Shown: positions 1 through 9,484, counted from the stretch's first letter. The stretch: DNA of 64,000 bases from G965197005 sp965197005 (GCA_965197005.1 OZ239982.1:558001-622000), one strand, 5' to 3'. Notes: generated by a model not told the origin, from the sequence alone. Program-made: numbers and translations.

Positions 1-1347
1 GATAATTTAGCCGAAGTGCTGACAATTATTCCAAATCTCGCCACCAATATACTTGCAAAATCCGCCGCTTTAATTTCTGTTGCAGTTGTTTTTTTGCTAT
101 TTGTTTATGCCTTTGTTAAAAAAAATAAAGGATACTATTGGGTTAATTTTCTGGTGATTTTATTATTTGCTTTTCAGCCGATACGAGATGGTGTTTTTAA
201 GCCAGAGCGCATTGAAAAAAGATTTACTAAAAACAATCATGGTTTAATTCGTTCTTCACATAATTCGTTCGGTGTGCTGTTTTCTATGCTTATCTCAGAG
301 TCAATGGGCAATCAATTATATCCAGATTTTCGCTTGCCAGCTTATGCAAAGTCAGCTTCATTGAATGGTGAGTTGCCTAATGTGTATATTTATTTTGGCG
401 AAAGTTTGAGTGCTAAATATATGAGTACGTTTGGTTATGCCAAAAATACAACCCCAAAATTAAAAAAAATTTTAAATAGCAAAAAAATATATGTGCTATC
501 TAAGGAAGCGCACTCAGGCGCATTAGCGACAATGGCATCAACTGTGCGCTTTTTTCATCTTATACAAAAACCCGATGCCAGAAAACAAGCAGGCTCTTTT
601 GCAACCAGTTTGTTTCGCTATGCAAAAGAGGTGGGCTATAACACCTCGTATATTTCAACTCAGGCAGAAAATTATATTAGCCATATATATAAATTAATTG
701 CAGGTCGATTTAGTGATGCTTATTTATCACCCTCTTTAATTGATAAAACGAAAGAGAGTAAAGAAGAGTTAAGTGATCATGCTATTTTTTCTGCTCTTGA
801 GTATTTGCCACTTCATGCGCCATTTTTTTCTGTTTTCCAGCCTAATGGTTCTCATGCGCCATTTGCCCCTAAAACAACAGCAGAATTTAAACATTTTGGC
901 ACAGGCTCAGAGGTCTTAGAATATGAAAATAGCGTTTTTCAAACAGACTTTATTATAAGTGAGTTACTAGATAAAATCATTGCCATCTCAGGCAATAAAG
1001 ACTGGGTATTTGTTATTACCTCAGATCATGGTACCTATGTTGATGAAGCGCATATCAGTCGATCATTAGATTACCCTGCTTCATATATGGTACCAGGCAT
1101 TGTGCTTACCAATAACCAACAAATTTATCAAAAATATTTAGCACCTTTTAGGCGGTGCACCTACCTTTCTCATCAAAATATCAGTGAAATTATTGCGAGG
1201 ATTATGGGTTATGATATAGCGCATCAAAATTGCGATAAAAGCGTTTTGTTTGGGGGCTCTTTAAATGGTTTTGGGGCGGTTAATTTAACCGTTACAGAAC
1301 AAGGACGAACAGAAATAACCACATTTAAAAAGCCAGATAAAAAATAA
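1..1347 (+). CDS. Phosphoethanolamine transferase-like, sulfatase-fold membrane enzyme (5' partial)
   Basis: The reading frame is open from base 1, so the GTG at 16 is internal and the gene starts outside the window. What is visible is the end of an N-terminal membrane region (two hydrophobic segments, about residues 15-40 and 45-62) followed by a periplasmic alkaline-phosphatase-fold domain. Metal-site motifs of the EptA/CptA group are present: YFGES near residue 133, GSHAPF near 285 and SDHGT encoded at 1021-1035. Family members move phosphoethanolamine from phosphatidylethanolamine to lipid A, core sugars or other glycans. The region that should carry the nucleophilic Thr reads SGALATMAST rather than the usual CGTATAVS, so the acceptor and even the activity are uncertain. 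The family call is firm and the substrate is unknown. Nothing is seen in the 110 bp downstream. Confidence 0.8.
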   Translation, partial: DNLAEVLTIIPNLATNILAKSAALISVAVVFLLFVYAFVKKNKGYYWVNFLVILLFAFQPIRDGVFKPERIEKRFTKNNHGLIRSSHNSFGVLFSMLISESMGNQLYPDFRLPAYAKSASLNGELPNVYIYFGESLSAKYMSTFGYAKNTTPKLKKILNSKKIYVLSKEAHSGALATMASTVRFFHLIQKPDARKQAGSFATSLFRYAKEVGYNTSYISTQAENYISHIYKLIAGRFSDAYLSPSLIDKTKESKEELSDHAIFSALEYLPLHAPFFSVFQPNGSHAPFAPKTTAEFKHFGTGSEVLEYENSVFQTDFIISELLDKIIAISGNKDWVFVITSDHGTYVDEAHISRSLDYPASYMVPGIVLTNNQQIYQKYLAPFRRCTYLSHQNISEIIARIMGYDIAHQNCDKSVLFGGSLNGFGAVNLTVTEQGRTEITTFKKPDKK

Positions 1348-1457
1348 GAGGTGCTGGATTTTGGTGTTAATTTATTCAGCTAGGGTACTTTGCTCTTATC
1401 CCATAAGTGGGTATTATGTAAGCGTCTAATTTGTCACAATAACAATAAGGAAACGAG

Positions 1458-3053
1458 ATGAGCTATCAAGCAGATGTTATCGTCATTGGCGCAGGTCCAG
1501 CAGGGCTTACAGCATGTATTGAGTTACTTAATGCCAACAAGTCCGTCATATTGCTAGAACTGCATGGGGCAGACAATCTAGGCGGTATGGCAAATGATGC
1601 TTTTGGTGGTATGCACCTTGTGGATACTAAAGAGCAGCAGCGTAATGGTATCAAAGACAGTCAAGAGCTGGCATGGCAGGAGTGGGAAAGAGCCGCCATG
1701 TATGCGCCTAATGATGATACGCAAAAGGCTTGGGGGCAGCATTATATTGAATATTGCCGCCGTGATGTCTATGACTGGCTACATAGTCTAGGCATTAAAT
1801 ATTTTCCCGTGGTGCACTGGGTGGAGCGTGGCGATTATGGTTATCATCGCGGTAGCGGTAACTCCGTACCACGTTATCATATGGTTTGGGGGACGGGTTG
1901 GGAGCTAGGTCAAACGCTTAAAAAAGCCGTGCTAGAACATAAAAATGCAGATAAATTACAGCTGCATTGTCATCATAAAGTAACTGGTTTTATCCAGCAA
2001 GATGGCGTCATTGTTGGCTGTGAAGGAGAATTTAAAACCACCGCATTTCAAGCTAAAGCTGCTCAAACTGTTGTCTGTGCTGGTGGTATTAACGGCTGTA
2101 TGCAACAGGTTAAAAAACACTGGGAAACAGATACCTACGGTGCGTTTCCTGAAAATATTTTAAGCGGTTGTCGCCCTTGGGCAAATGGCGCATTGCATGA
2201 TGCTGCTGCACAACAAGGGGCGGCATTACAGCATATGGGGCGCATGTGGAACTATGCCGCTGGGGTGACGCACCCAGAGCCTGATTACCCCAATCATGGG
2301 TTGAGTTTAATTCCGCCACGTTCGGCTTTATGGTTAGATGCAACTGGTAAGCGCATAGGTCCTATGCCAATGATTAGTGCTTTTGATACGCACAATTTAT
2401 GTAAACGCTTAGGGCATTTGCCAGAGCAATATGGTTGGCTGCTTTTAAATCGTAAAATTGTACAAAAAGAAGTGTCTATCTCAGGCTCGCACATTAATCA
2501 AATTTTTAAAAATAAAAGCTGGCTTGGGGTTGTGGGTATGGCATTACGAGGCAATCCTAAAATGTGGAATTATTTGGTGCAATCTCCAGATGTGGTGGTG
2601 GCGGATAATCTCACGAATTTGGTTGCTAAAATGAACAGTAAAGGTTTGCCACTTGAGGTGTCTTTAGCGCAGTTAAGTGACGATGTCAAAAGTTACGATC
2701 GGCAAACTAAAACACCAGAAGCACAGGTTAACGATGATCAAATTCGTCGTATTGAGCTTATTCGTAAATGGCGAGGGGACAAACCTCGCACACTCAGTCG
2801 CCAAGCTATTGAAGATGGCGAGCTAATGGCAATTCGGACACGCTTATTAAGCCGTAAAAGCATGGGAGGCATACACATTGATATACAAGCAAGGGTCTTA
2901 AATGAGCAGGGCGAGCCGATTAAAGGTTTGTATGCGGCAGGCGAAGCCTCTGGGTTTGGTGGTATGTGCGGGCAGCGCTCGTTAGAAGGTACTTTTTTGT
3001 CAGGTTCAATCTTAACTGCTAAGCAGGCGGTTAAACACATTATTAACGGTTAA
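1458..3053 (+). CDS. FAD-binding dehydrogenase (COG3573-like flavoprotein)
   Basis: 531 residues. The N-terminus carries a Rossmann dinucleotide site, VIVIGAGPAGL at residues 7-17, followed by an acidic residue at the end of strand 2 (LLELHG). This is the FAD fold of the fumarate reductase/3-ketosteroid dehydrogenase superfamily. The stretch FPVVHWVERG and the C-terminal GLYAAGEASGFGG (FAD contact) match the COG3573 group of predicted oxidoreductases as I recall it. AAGGAAACGAG precedes the ATG. The stop is 14 bp before the ThDP enzyme gene, so the two are probably co-transcribed and may act on one pathway. No signal peptide is visible, so it is cytosolic. The substrate is unknown: a 2-enoate or ketosteroid-like dehydrogenation is possible, but nothing in the sequence decides it. 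Confidence 0.8.
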   Translation: MSYQADVIVIGAGPAGLTACIELLNANKSVILLELHGADNLGGMANDAFGGMHLVDTKEQQRNGIKDSQELAWQEWERAAMYAPNDDTQKAWGQHYIEYCRRDVYDWLHSLGIKYFPVVHWVERGDYGYHRGSGNSVPRYHMVWGTGWELGQTLKKAVLEHKNADKLQLHCHHKVTGFIQQDGVIVGCEGEFKTTAFQAKAAQTVVCAGGINGCMQQVKKHWETDTYGAFPENILSGCRPWANGALHDAAAQQGAALQHMGRMWNYAAGVTHPEPDYPNHGLSLIPPRSALWLDATGKRIGPMPMISAFDTHNLCKRLGHLPEQYGWLLLNRKIVQKEVSISGSHINQIFKNKSWLGVVGMALRGNPKMWNYLVQSPDVVVADNLTNLVAKMNSKGLPLEVSLAQLSDDVKSYDRQTKTPEAQVNDDQIRRIELIRKWRGDKPRTLSRQAIEDGELMAIRTRLLSRKSMGGIHIDIQARVLNEQGEPIKGLYAAGEASGFGGMCGQRSLEGTFLSGSILTAKQAVKHIING

Positions 3054-3067
3054 AACAAGGATATAAA

Positions 3068-4801
3068 ATGAAAAAAACTGGCGCATATCTCGTTCGTTAT
3101 GCTTTAGAACAATTGGGCATTAAGTACACCTTTGGTATTCCAGGGGTGCACAATACAGAAATTTATGATGAGCTAAATAACTCAGACAGCATTACCCCCA
3201 TTTTAGTTACCCATGAATGTGGTGGTGCATTTATGGCAGATGCTATTAGCCGCACCTCTGAGCAGGTGGGTACGCTGGTAGTGGTACCTGCCGCTGGCAT
3301 TACTCATGCAGCCTCTGGTATTGGCGAGGCAGGGCTTGATGGTGTGCCGATGTTAGTGATTTCTGGCGGCATTCGTACAGATGGCATGAACTACCAGTTG
3401 CACGATGTTGATCAGCATGCCATTTTATCGCCGCTGGTTAAAAATAGTTATAAAATAACAGCGCACAATGATGTGGTACCTACTTTATTTAAAGCCTATC
3501 AAGAAGCAACAACAGGCGAGCCAGGTCCAGTATTTGTAGAAGTGCCACTTAATATAGGGCTTTTCAAAGGCGAGGTCAGCAAGTTACCAACCTATCATAA
3601 TGCACAGTTACCTGCAGCGAAATGGCAAGCGCAAGAACTAGAAGCGGCCGTAGATTTATTAGTTAATGCTAAGCACCCTGGGTTATTTGTTGGCTGGGGA
3701 GCGGCAGCTGCCAGTGACTGCATTCAAGAGCTTGCCGAATGGCTAGGTGCGCCTGTCTCAACCACCTTACAGGGTTTAAGCGTAATGCCTGCCAATCACC
3801 CTTTACATACGGGTATGGGGTTTGGCGCTTATGCCGTACCTGCTGCGTATGAAAGTTTTAAACATTGTGACTGTCTATTGGCGGTGGCTACCCGGTTTAG
3901 TGAAATTCCAACAGGTTCTTTTGGCGTAGATGTGCCTGCAAACCTCATTCATCTGGATATTAATCCACAGGTATTTAATGCCAATTACCCTGCTAAGGTG
4001 ACCCAAAGTGGCGATGCCAAAATATTATTAATTGAATTATTGGAAGCGGTAAAACAACGCTTAGGTACGCCTAAAGATGCCACCGCCCTTAAATCCAGTA
4101 TTCAGCAGCATAAATCTGCCTATATTGATGAATGGTTAAAACATGACAGCCAAGGAAGAGTTAATCCAGCACGCTTCTTTATGGCAGCAAGACAAAATTT
4201 GAACGACGACGATTTGGTCGTCTGCGATGATGGCAATCACACCTTTTTAAGTGCTGAATTAATGCCTATTCACACCCCAGCAGGGTTTGTCTCGCCTACA
4301 GATTTTAATGCCATGGGTTACTGTGTGCCCGCCTGTATTGGTGCTAAATTAGCTAATCCAGATAAGCGTGTTATGGGGATTGTTGGTGATGGTGCATTTA
4401 TGATGACCTGCATGGAACTAATTACTGCCACCAATCAGCAATTAGGCATGGTTGTAGTTATCTTTAATGATGGCGAGCTGGCACAAATTGCACAGGCACA
4501 AAAAACCCCCTACAATCGCAAAACCTGTACGCAACTTGCTAGCTTAAAGGCGGAAGGAGTGGCGTTAGCAACAGGTGCTGATTATGTTCGTCTTGAATGT
4601 AATGAAGATATAGACAGCAAATTAAGTGACGCATTTGCGCTGGCAGAAAAAGGGCGACCTGTTATTTTAGATGTGCAGGTTGATTACTCTAAAGCCACTC
4701 GCTTTACCAAGGGAATTGTAAAAACCAACTTGTCTCGCTTTGAGTTAGGAGAGAAAGTGCGTTTTGTGGGTAGAGCACTAAAGCGTCATGTATTTGGCTA
4801 G
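3068..4801 (+). CDS. Thiamine diphosphate enzyme, acetolactate synthase-like
   Basis: 577 residues with the three-domain layout of the POX/AHAS family: an N-terminal pyrimidine-binding domain with the catalytic Glu50 (THECGG), a middle domain at about 190-330, and a C-terminal pyrophosphate domain. The ThDP motif is complete: GDG at 440-442 and ND at 467-468. It could decarboxylate or carboligate a 2-oxo acid. It is not the housekeeping IlvB/IlvI, because no ilvN/ilvH regulatory subunit gene follows and its partner is a flavoprotein gene 14 bp upstream. That pairing suggests a catabolic route in which one enzyme makes the other's substrate; this is inference. The gene ends just before the ribosomal str operon promoter region. 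Confidence 0.8.
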   Translation: MKKTGAYLVRYALEQLGIKYTFGIPGVHNTEIYDELNNSDSITPILVTHECGGAFMADAISRTSEQVGTLVVVPAAGITHAASGIGEAGLDGVPMLVISGGIRTDGMNYQLHDVDQHAILSPLVKNSYKITAHNDVVPTLFKAYQEATTGEPGPVFVEVPLNIGLFKGEVSKLPTYHNAQLPAAKWQAQELEAAVDLLVNAKHPGLFVGWGAAAASDCIQELAEWLGAPVSTTLQGLSVMPANHPLHTGMGFGAYAVPAAYESFKHCDCLLAVATRFSEIPTGSFGVDVPANLIHLDINPQVFNANYPAKVTQSGDAKILLIELLEAVKQRLGTPKDATALKSSIQQHKSAYIDEWLKHDSQGRVNPARFFMAARQNLNDDDLVVCDDGNHTFLSAELMPIHTPAGFVSPTDFNAMGYCVPACIGAKLANPDKRVMGIVGDGAFMMTCMELITATNQQLGMVVVIFNDGELAQIAQAQKTPYNRKTCTQLASLKAEGVALATGADYVRLECNEDIDSKLSDAFALAEKGRPVILDVQVDYSKATRFTKGIVKTNLSRFELGEKVRFVGRALKRHVFG

Positions 4802-4870
4802 GATATAAATCTATTGATAACGTTTTTTTGCGATTTTCAGCAATAAAAATCAGTTTAGATATGTTTTGAC

Positions 4871-4899
4871 TTGACTAACTGCAAGAAGCAGATTATTCT
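4871..4899 (+). promoter_or_regulatory. Candidate sigma-70 promoter of the str operon
   Basis: TTGACT (4871-4876), a 17-bp spacer and TATTCT (4894-4899) lie about 65 bp before rpsL. A second overlapping TTGACT sits at 4866. The location fits the expected rpsL-rpsG-fusA-tuf promoter. Assigned by eye. Confidence 0.5.
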
Positions 4900-4963
4900 T
4901 TCGCACCTTTTTTTAAGTGCGCTGGTTTATTCTGGCGAATATATTATTTTTTTGGAGAAATAA

Positions 4964-5335
4964 ATGGCGACAATCAACCAATTGGTTCGCAAGCCACGCA
5001 AACGTAAAGTGGCAAAAAATGACGTGCCTGCACTGCAAGCCTGCCCGCAACGCCGTGGTGTTTGCACCCGTGTTTATACTACCACCCCTAAAAAGCCAAA
5101 CTCAGCTTTGCGTAAAGTGTGCCGTGTACGCTTAACCAATGGTTATGAAGTGGCCTCTTATATTGGCGGTGAAGGTCATAACCTGCAAGAGCACAGCGTG
5201 GTGCTTATCCGTGGTGGTCGTGTTAAAGACTTGCCTGGTGTGCGTTATCATACCGTGCGTGGTAGCTTGGACACCTCTGGTGTGAAAGACCGTAAACAAG
5301 CTCGCTCCAAATACGGTGCAAAAAGACCTAAGTAA
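4964..5335 (+). CDS. rpsL: 30S ribosomal protein S12
   Basis: 123 residues, one shorter than the E. coli protein. S12 sits at the decoding centre of the small subunit and controls tRNA selection accuracy. The streptomycin-related loop TTPKKPNSALRK (around residue 43) and the GGRVKDLPGVRYH loop (around 88) have the wild-type, drug-sensitive residues. The ATG is preceded by TTTGGAGAAATAA, a good ribosome-binding site. It is the first gene of the str operon, 109 bp before rpsG. An overlapping 72-residue frame at 4917 is a shadow. Confidence 0.98.
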   Translation: MATINQLVRKPRKRKVAKNDVPALQACPQRRGVCTRVYTTTPKKPNSALRKVCRVRLTNGYEVASYIGGEGHNLQEHSVVLIRGGRVKDLPGVRYHTVRGSLDTSGVKDRKQARSKYGAKRPK

Positions 5336-5444
5336 GAAAACATTAACAATTTTATTCTGTTTGCTTGGAATGTTTATATTCTGGGTGAAAAGAGTAAGGC
5401 TGGGCTAAGTTCCAGATTAACCTGAAGACAAAAGAGAGCAAATT

Positions 5445-5915
5445 ATGCCAAGAAGAAGAGTTGCTGCAAAGCGCGAAATCCTACCTGATCCAAAGTACAA
5501 AAATACAACTTTGGCAAAGTTCATGAACCACGTTATGGTTGATGGTAAAAAATCCATTGCTGAGCGCGTGGTTTATGGTGCCCTAGATGTGGTTAGTGAT
5601 AAACTAAAAAATGACCCATTGGAAACCTTTGATAAAGCCCTAGAAAGCATTCAGCCTATGGTTGAAGTTAAAAGCCGCCGTGTTGGTGGTGCGACTTATC
5701 AAGTGCCCGTTGAAGTGCGTGCAGAGCGTCGAGTGGCGTTGGCTATGCGTTGGTTGGTTGATGCGGCTCGTGGTCGTGGTGAAAAATCCATGGCATTGCG
5801 TTTGGCAAATGAAATGCTAGATGCCGCAGAAGGTAAAGGCGCTGCCGTTAAAAAGCGTGAAGATGTGCATAGAATGGCAGAAGCGAACCGTGCTTTCTCC
5901 CATTATCGTTTTTAA
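5445..5915 (+). CDS. rpsG: 30S ribosomal protein S7
   Basis: 156 residues, the standard short form of S7. It nucleates folding of the 3' head domain of 16S rRNA and contacts the E site. The N-terminus PRRRVAAKREILPDPKY and the C-terminal HRMAEANRAFSHYRF are typical. In enterobacteria S7 binds the rpsL-rpsG spacer of its mRNA as an autoregulator. Here that spacer is 109 bp, long enough for a similar structure, but I did not resolve a matching fold. It precedes fusA by 33 bp. Confidence 0.98.
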   Translation: MPRRRVAAKREILPDPKYKNTTLAKFMNHVMVDGKKSIAERVVYGALDVVSDKLKNDPLETFDKALESIQPMVEVKSRRVGGATYQVPVEVRAERRVALAMRWLVDAARGRGEKSMALRLANEMLDAAEGKGAAVKKREDVHRMAEANRAFSHYRF

Positions 5916-5948
5916 TATATTTGAATTTATTTGACAGAGGACTAAAAA

Positions 5949-8045
5949 GTGGCTCGCACAACCCCGATTGATCGTTATCGTAACATTGGTATTTGCGCTC
6001 ATGTTGACGCAGGTAAAACAACCACCACTGAACGCATTTTATTTTATACTGGCGTTTCGCACAAAATAGGTGAAGTTCATGATGGTGCTGCCACCATGGA
6101 CTGGATGGAACAAGAGCAAGAGCGTGGTATTACCATTACCTCTGCAGCAACAACTTGTTTTTGGCAAGGTATGGCACAGCAGTTTGATCAGCACCGTGTA
6201 AATATTATTGATACCCCAGGACACGTTGACTTTACCATTGAAGTGGAGCGTTCATTGCGTGTGCTTGATGGTGCGGTAGTGGTGCTTTGCGGTTCTTCTG
6301 GTGTGCAGCCACAAACTGAAACGGTATGGCGTCAAGCAGATAAATATGAAGTGCCACGCATGGTTTTTGTTAATAAAATGGATCGCACGGGTGCGGATTT
6401 CTTTATGGTGGTTAAGCAGCTTAAAGAACGTCTAAATGCTAACGCAGTGCCCATTCAAATTAATATTGGTACAGAAGAAGATTTTCGTGGTGTGGTAGAT
6501 TTGATTGAAATGAAATCTATTATGTGGAATGAAGAAGACCAAGGTATGACCTTTAAACATGAAGACATACCAGCAGACTTACAAGACCTTGCAGAAGAAT
6601 ACCGTGAACAAGTTTTAGAAGCGGCAGCTGAAGGTAGTGAAGAGCTAATGGAAAAATACCTTGAAGAAGGAGATTTAACCGTTGCAGAAATTAAACAAGG
6701 TCTGCGTCAGCAAACACTAGCAAACGAAGTGGTGTTGGTTACCTGTGGTTCTGCTTTCAAAAATAAAGGCGTGCAAGCAGTGCTGGATTCTATTATTGAA
6801 TTTATGCCATCGCCAAAAGAAGTAAAAGCCATTGAAGGTATTTTAGATGATAAAGAAGAATCAACTGCTGTACGTGAGGCAGACGATAGTGCGCCATTTG
6901 CTGCATTGGCATTTAAAATTGCTACCGATCCATTTGTAGGTACTTTAACCTTTATGCGTTGCTATTCTGGTATTGCTAACTCAGGTGATAGTGTTTATAA
7001 CCCAGTTAAAAGCAAAAAAGAACGTATTGGGCGTATGGTACAAATGCACGCCAATTCACGTGAAGAAATTAAACAAGTGCTGGCCGGCGATATTGTTGCC
7101 GCGATTGGTTTGAAAGATGTAAGTACAGGGGACACTCTATGCGACCCTGATCATGTTATCACTCTTGAACGTATGGAATTTCCTGATCCAGTTATCTCCG
7201 TTGCGGTAGAGCCGAAGTCTAAGGCAGACCAAGAAAAAATGGGCATAGCATTAGGCAAACTGGCACAAGAAGATCCATCTTTCCGTGTTGAAACTGATGA
7301 AGAATCTGGACAGACAATTATTTCAGGCATGGGTGAGTTGCACCTTGATATTATTGTTGACCGTATGAAGCGTGAATTTAAAGTAGAATGTAATGTTGGT
7401 AAGCCACAGGTTGCATACCGTGAAAAAATTCGTGCTACAGTGGAAATTAACCATAAGTTCGCAAAACAATCTGGTGGTCGTGGTCAGTACGGTCATGTTG
7501 TGGTTCGTTTTGAACCAAGCGAAGAAGAAGATGGTTTAGAATTTGTAAACGAAATCGTTGGTGGTGCTATCCCACGCGAATATATTCCAGCAGTACAAAA
7601 AGGTATTGAAGAGCAAATGCAAAACGGAGTATTAGCGGGTTATCCTATTTTAGGTTTAAAGGCCACTTTATTTGATGGTACTTACCATGATGTTGACTCC
7701 AACGAAATGGCGTTTAAAATTGCAGCATCTCAGGCAACAAAACAGCTTTCAGAAAAAGGTAATCCCGTTTTAATGGAGCCTATGATGAAAGTTGAAGTGG
7801 TTACACCAGAAGATTATATGGGCGATGTGGTTGGTGATTTAAACCGTCGTCGTGGCTTAATCGCTGGTATGGACGACTCTCCATCTGGTAAGGTTGTAAA
7901 TGCCAGCGTGCCATTGTCAGAGATGTTTGGCTATGCCACCGCATTGCGTTCTGCGACTCAAGGTCGTGCAACCTATGCAATGGAGTTTGAAAAATACGCA
8001 GAAGCACCGTCTAATGTTGCTGAAAGTGTTATTAAAAACGGTTAA
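5949..8045 (+). CDS. fusA: Translation elongation factor G
   Basis: 698 residues. This GTPase drives ribosomal translocation and, with RRF, ribosome recycling. Visible G motifs are AHVDAGKTTTTER (P-loop, residues 17-29), RGITITSAA (switch I), DTPGHVDF and NKMD, followed by EF-G domains II-V with the conserved GGRGQYGHV of domain IV. The start is GTG at 5949, placed 8 bp after AGAGGA; no in-frame ATG gives a full P-loop protein. Third gene of the str operon. This looks like the main EF-G, not a duplicated FusB/EF-G2 type. Confidence 0.98.
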   Translation: MARTTPIDRYRNIGICAHVDAGKTTTTERILFYTGVSHKIGEVHDGAATMDWMEQEQERGITITSAATTCFWQGMAQQFDQHRVNIIDTPGHVDFTIEVERSLRVLDGAVVVLCGSSGVQPQTETVWRQADKYEVPRMVFVNKMDRTGADFFMVVKQLKERLNANAVPIQINIGTEEDFRGVVDLIEMKSIMWNEEDQGMTFKHEDIPADLQDLAEEYREQVLEAAAEGSEELMEKYLEEGDLTVAEIKQGLRQQTLANEVVLVTCGSAFKNKGVQAVLDSIIEFMPSPKEVKAIEGILDDKEESTAVREADDSAPFAALAFKIATDPFVGTLTFMRCYSGIANSGDSVYNPVKSKKERIGRMVQMHANSREEIKQVLAGDIVAAIGLKDVSTGDTLCDPDHVITLERMEFPDPVISVAVEPKSKADQEKMGIALGKLAQEDPSFRVETDEESGQTIISGMGELHLDIIVDRMKREFKVECNVGKPQVAYREKIRATVEINHKFAKQSGGRGQYGHVVVRFEPSEEEDGLEFVNEIVGGAIPREYIPAVQKGIEEQMQNGVLAGYPILGLKATLFDGTYHDVDSNEMAFKIAASQATKQLSEKGNPVLMEPMMKVEVVTPEDYMGDVVGDLNRRRGLIAGMDDSPSGKVVNASVPLSEMFGYATALRSATQGRATYAMEFEKYAEAPSNVAESVIKNG

Positions 8046-8078
8046 AATCAAAACAACAGTTATTTATTGAGGTAAATT

Positions 8079-9302
8079 ATGTCTAAGGAAACATTTGAGC
8101 GTTCCAAGCCCCACGTAAACGTGGGAACAATTGGTCACGTTGACCATGGTAAAACCACTTTAACAGCTGCACTAACTCGTGTTTGTGCAGAGGTATGGGG
8201 TGGTGATGCAGTTGCATTTGACGGTATTGATAATGCACCAGAAGAAAGAGAGCGTGGGATTACCATTGCAACCTCACACGTTGAATACGAATCTCCATCT
8301 CGTCACTATGCCCACGTAGACTGCCCAGGTCACGCCGACTATGTTAAAAACATGATTACCGGTGCGGCACAAATGGACGGTGCTATTTTGGTATGTGGTG
8401 CAACAGATGGTCCTATGCCACAAACCCGTGAGCACATCTTATTATCACGTCAAGTAGGCGTACCTTACATTGTGGTATTCCTAAACAAAGCCGACTTATT
8501 GGCAGAAGACTGTGGCGGTGCTGATTCTGAAGAATATGCAGAAATGCTAGAATTGGTTGAAATGGAATTGCGTGACCTATTATCTGAATATGAATTTCCA
8601 GGTGACGACACGCCCATTATTGCAGGTTCTGCATTAATGGCATTGAACGGTGATGACAGCAATGAAATGGGAACAACAGCAGTTAAGAAGCTGGTTGAAA
8701 CGCTAGATGAATACATTCCAGAGCCAGAGCGTGCTGTTGACGGTGACTTTATTATGCCAATCGAAGACGTATTCTCTATTCAAGGTCGTGGTACGGTTGT
8801 AACCGGTCGTGTAGAAAGAGGTATTGTTAAAACAGGTGAAGAAGTTGCCATTATTGGAATTAAAGACACCATTACCACCACCTGTACAGGTGTGGAAATG
8901 TTCCGCAAGATTCTAGACGAAGGTCGTGCGGGAGAAAACGTTGGTGTTCTATTGCGTGGTACTAAGCGTGATGAAGTAGAACGAGGTCAAGTGTTGGCTA
9001 AGCCTGGTTCAATTACGCCGCATACTGTATTTCAATCAGAAGTTTATGTGCTAGGTAAAGATGAAGGTGGTCGTCATACACCATTCTTTAAAGGATACCG
9101 TCCACAGTTTTACTTCCGTACTACCGACGTAACCGGTTCTGTTGAATTGCCTGATGGCGTTGAAATGGTAATGCCAGGAGACAACGTCTCTTTAACCATT
9201 ACTTTGATTGCCCCAATTGCAATGGACGAAGGTTTACGCTTTGCCATTCGTGAAGGTGGTCGTACAGTTGGCGCAGGTGTTGTTGCAAAAATTGTTGAGT
9301 AA
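8079..9302 (+). CDS. tuf: Translation elongation factor Tu
   Basis: 407 residues against 394 in E. coli. EF-Tu delivers aminoacyl-tRNA to the A site as a GTP complex. G1 GHVDHGKT, G3 DCPGHADY, G4 NKAD and G5 GSAL are intact, as are domains 2 and 3 (GRVERGIVKTGEE, KGYRPQFYF). The extra length is mostly one insertion right after NKAD: about 17 residues (LLAEDCGGADSEEYAEM) stand where E. coli has 7 before LELVEME. GAGGTAAATT precedes the ATG. It closes the str operon and is followed by a strong terminator. A second tuf copy may exist elsewhere; this window has one. Confidence 0.97.
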   Translation: MSKETFERSKPHVNVGTIGHVDHGKTTLTAALTRVCAEVWGGDAVAFDGIDNAPEERERGITIATSHVEYESPSRHYAHVDCPGHADYVKNMITGAAQMDGAILVCGATDGPMPQTREHILLSRQVGVPYIVVFLNKADLLAEDCGGADSEEYAEMLELVEMELRDLLSEYEFPGDDTPIIAGSALMALNGDDSNEMGTTAVKKLVETLDEYIPEPERAVDGDFIMPIEDVFSIQGRGTVVTGRVERGIVKTGEEVAIIGIKDTITTTCTGVEMFRKILDEGRAGENVGVLLRGTKRDEVERGQVLAKPGSITPHTVFQSEVYVLGKDEGGRHTPFFKGYRPQFYFRTTDVTGSVELPDGVEMVMPGDNVSLTITLIAPIAMDEGLRFAIREGGRTVGAGVVAKIVE

Positions 9303-9313
9303 TCATTGACTGT

Positions 9314-9340
9314 AAAAAAGCCGCATAAGCGGCTTTTTTT
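9314..9340 (+). terminator. Intrinsic terminator after tuf
   Basis: GCCGC/GCGGC stem (extended by A/T pairs) with an ATAA loop and a run of seven T. It begins 12 bp after the tuf stop and separates the str operon from the S10 operon. Confidence 0.9.
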
Positions 9341-9400
9341 ATGCCCGTTTGAAAGTTGTATGTTAAGTTGCCAAATTGATAGTTTTTTTCTTATAAGTTG

Positions 9401-9429
9401 TTGACAGTTTGCTCTAACATGTCTACAAT
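9401..9429 (+). promoter_or_regulatory. Strong sigma-70 promoter of the S10 operon
   Basis: Consensus TTGACA at 9401-9406, exactly 17 bp, then TACAAT at 9424-9429. Predicted transcription start is near 9436, only about 50 nt before rpsJ. A 6-bp inverted repeat TTCCCT/AGGGAA (9434-9451) followed by CATTTTTTT starts almost at the predicted +1 and would form a 5'-end hairpin. Confidence 0.75.
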
Positions 9430-9484
9430 TCGCTTCCCTTTTAACAGGGAACATTTTTTTAATTTAAGTTTTTGAGGCGTGGTA

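Noticed and set aside
9479..9484. GTG start for S10
   Set aside because: The family begins at MQNQRIRIRLKAF (ATG 9485) with correctly spaced GAGG.
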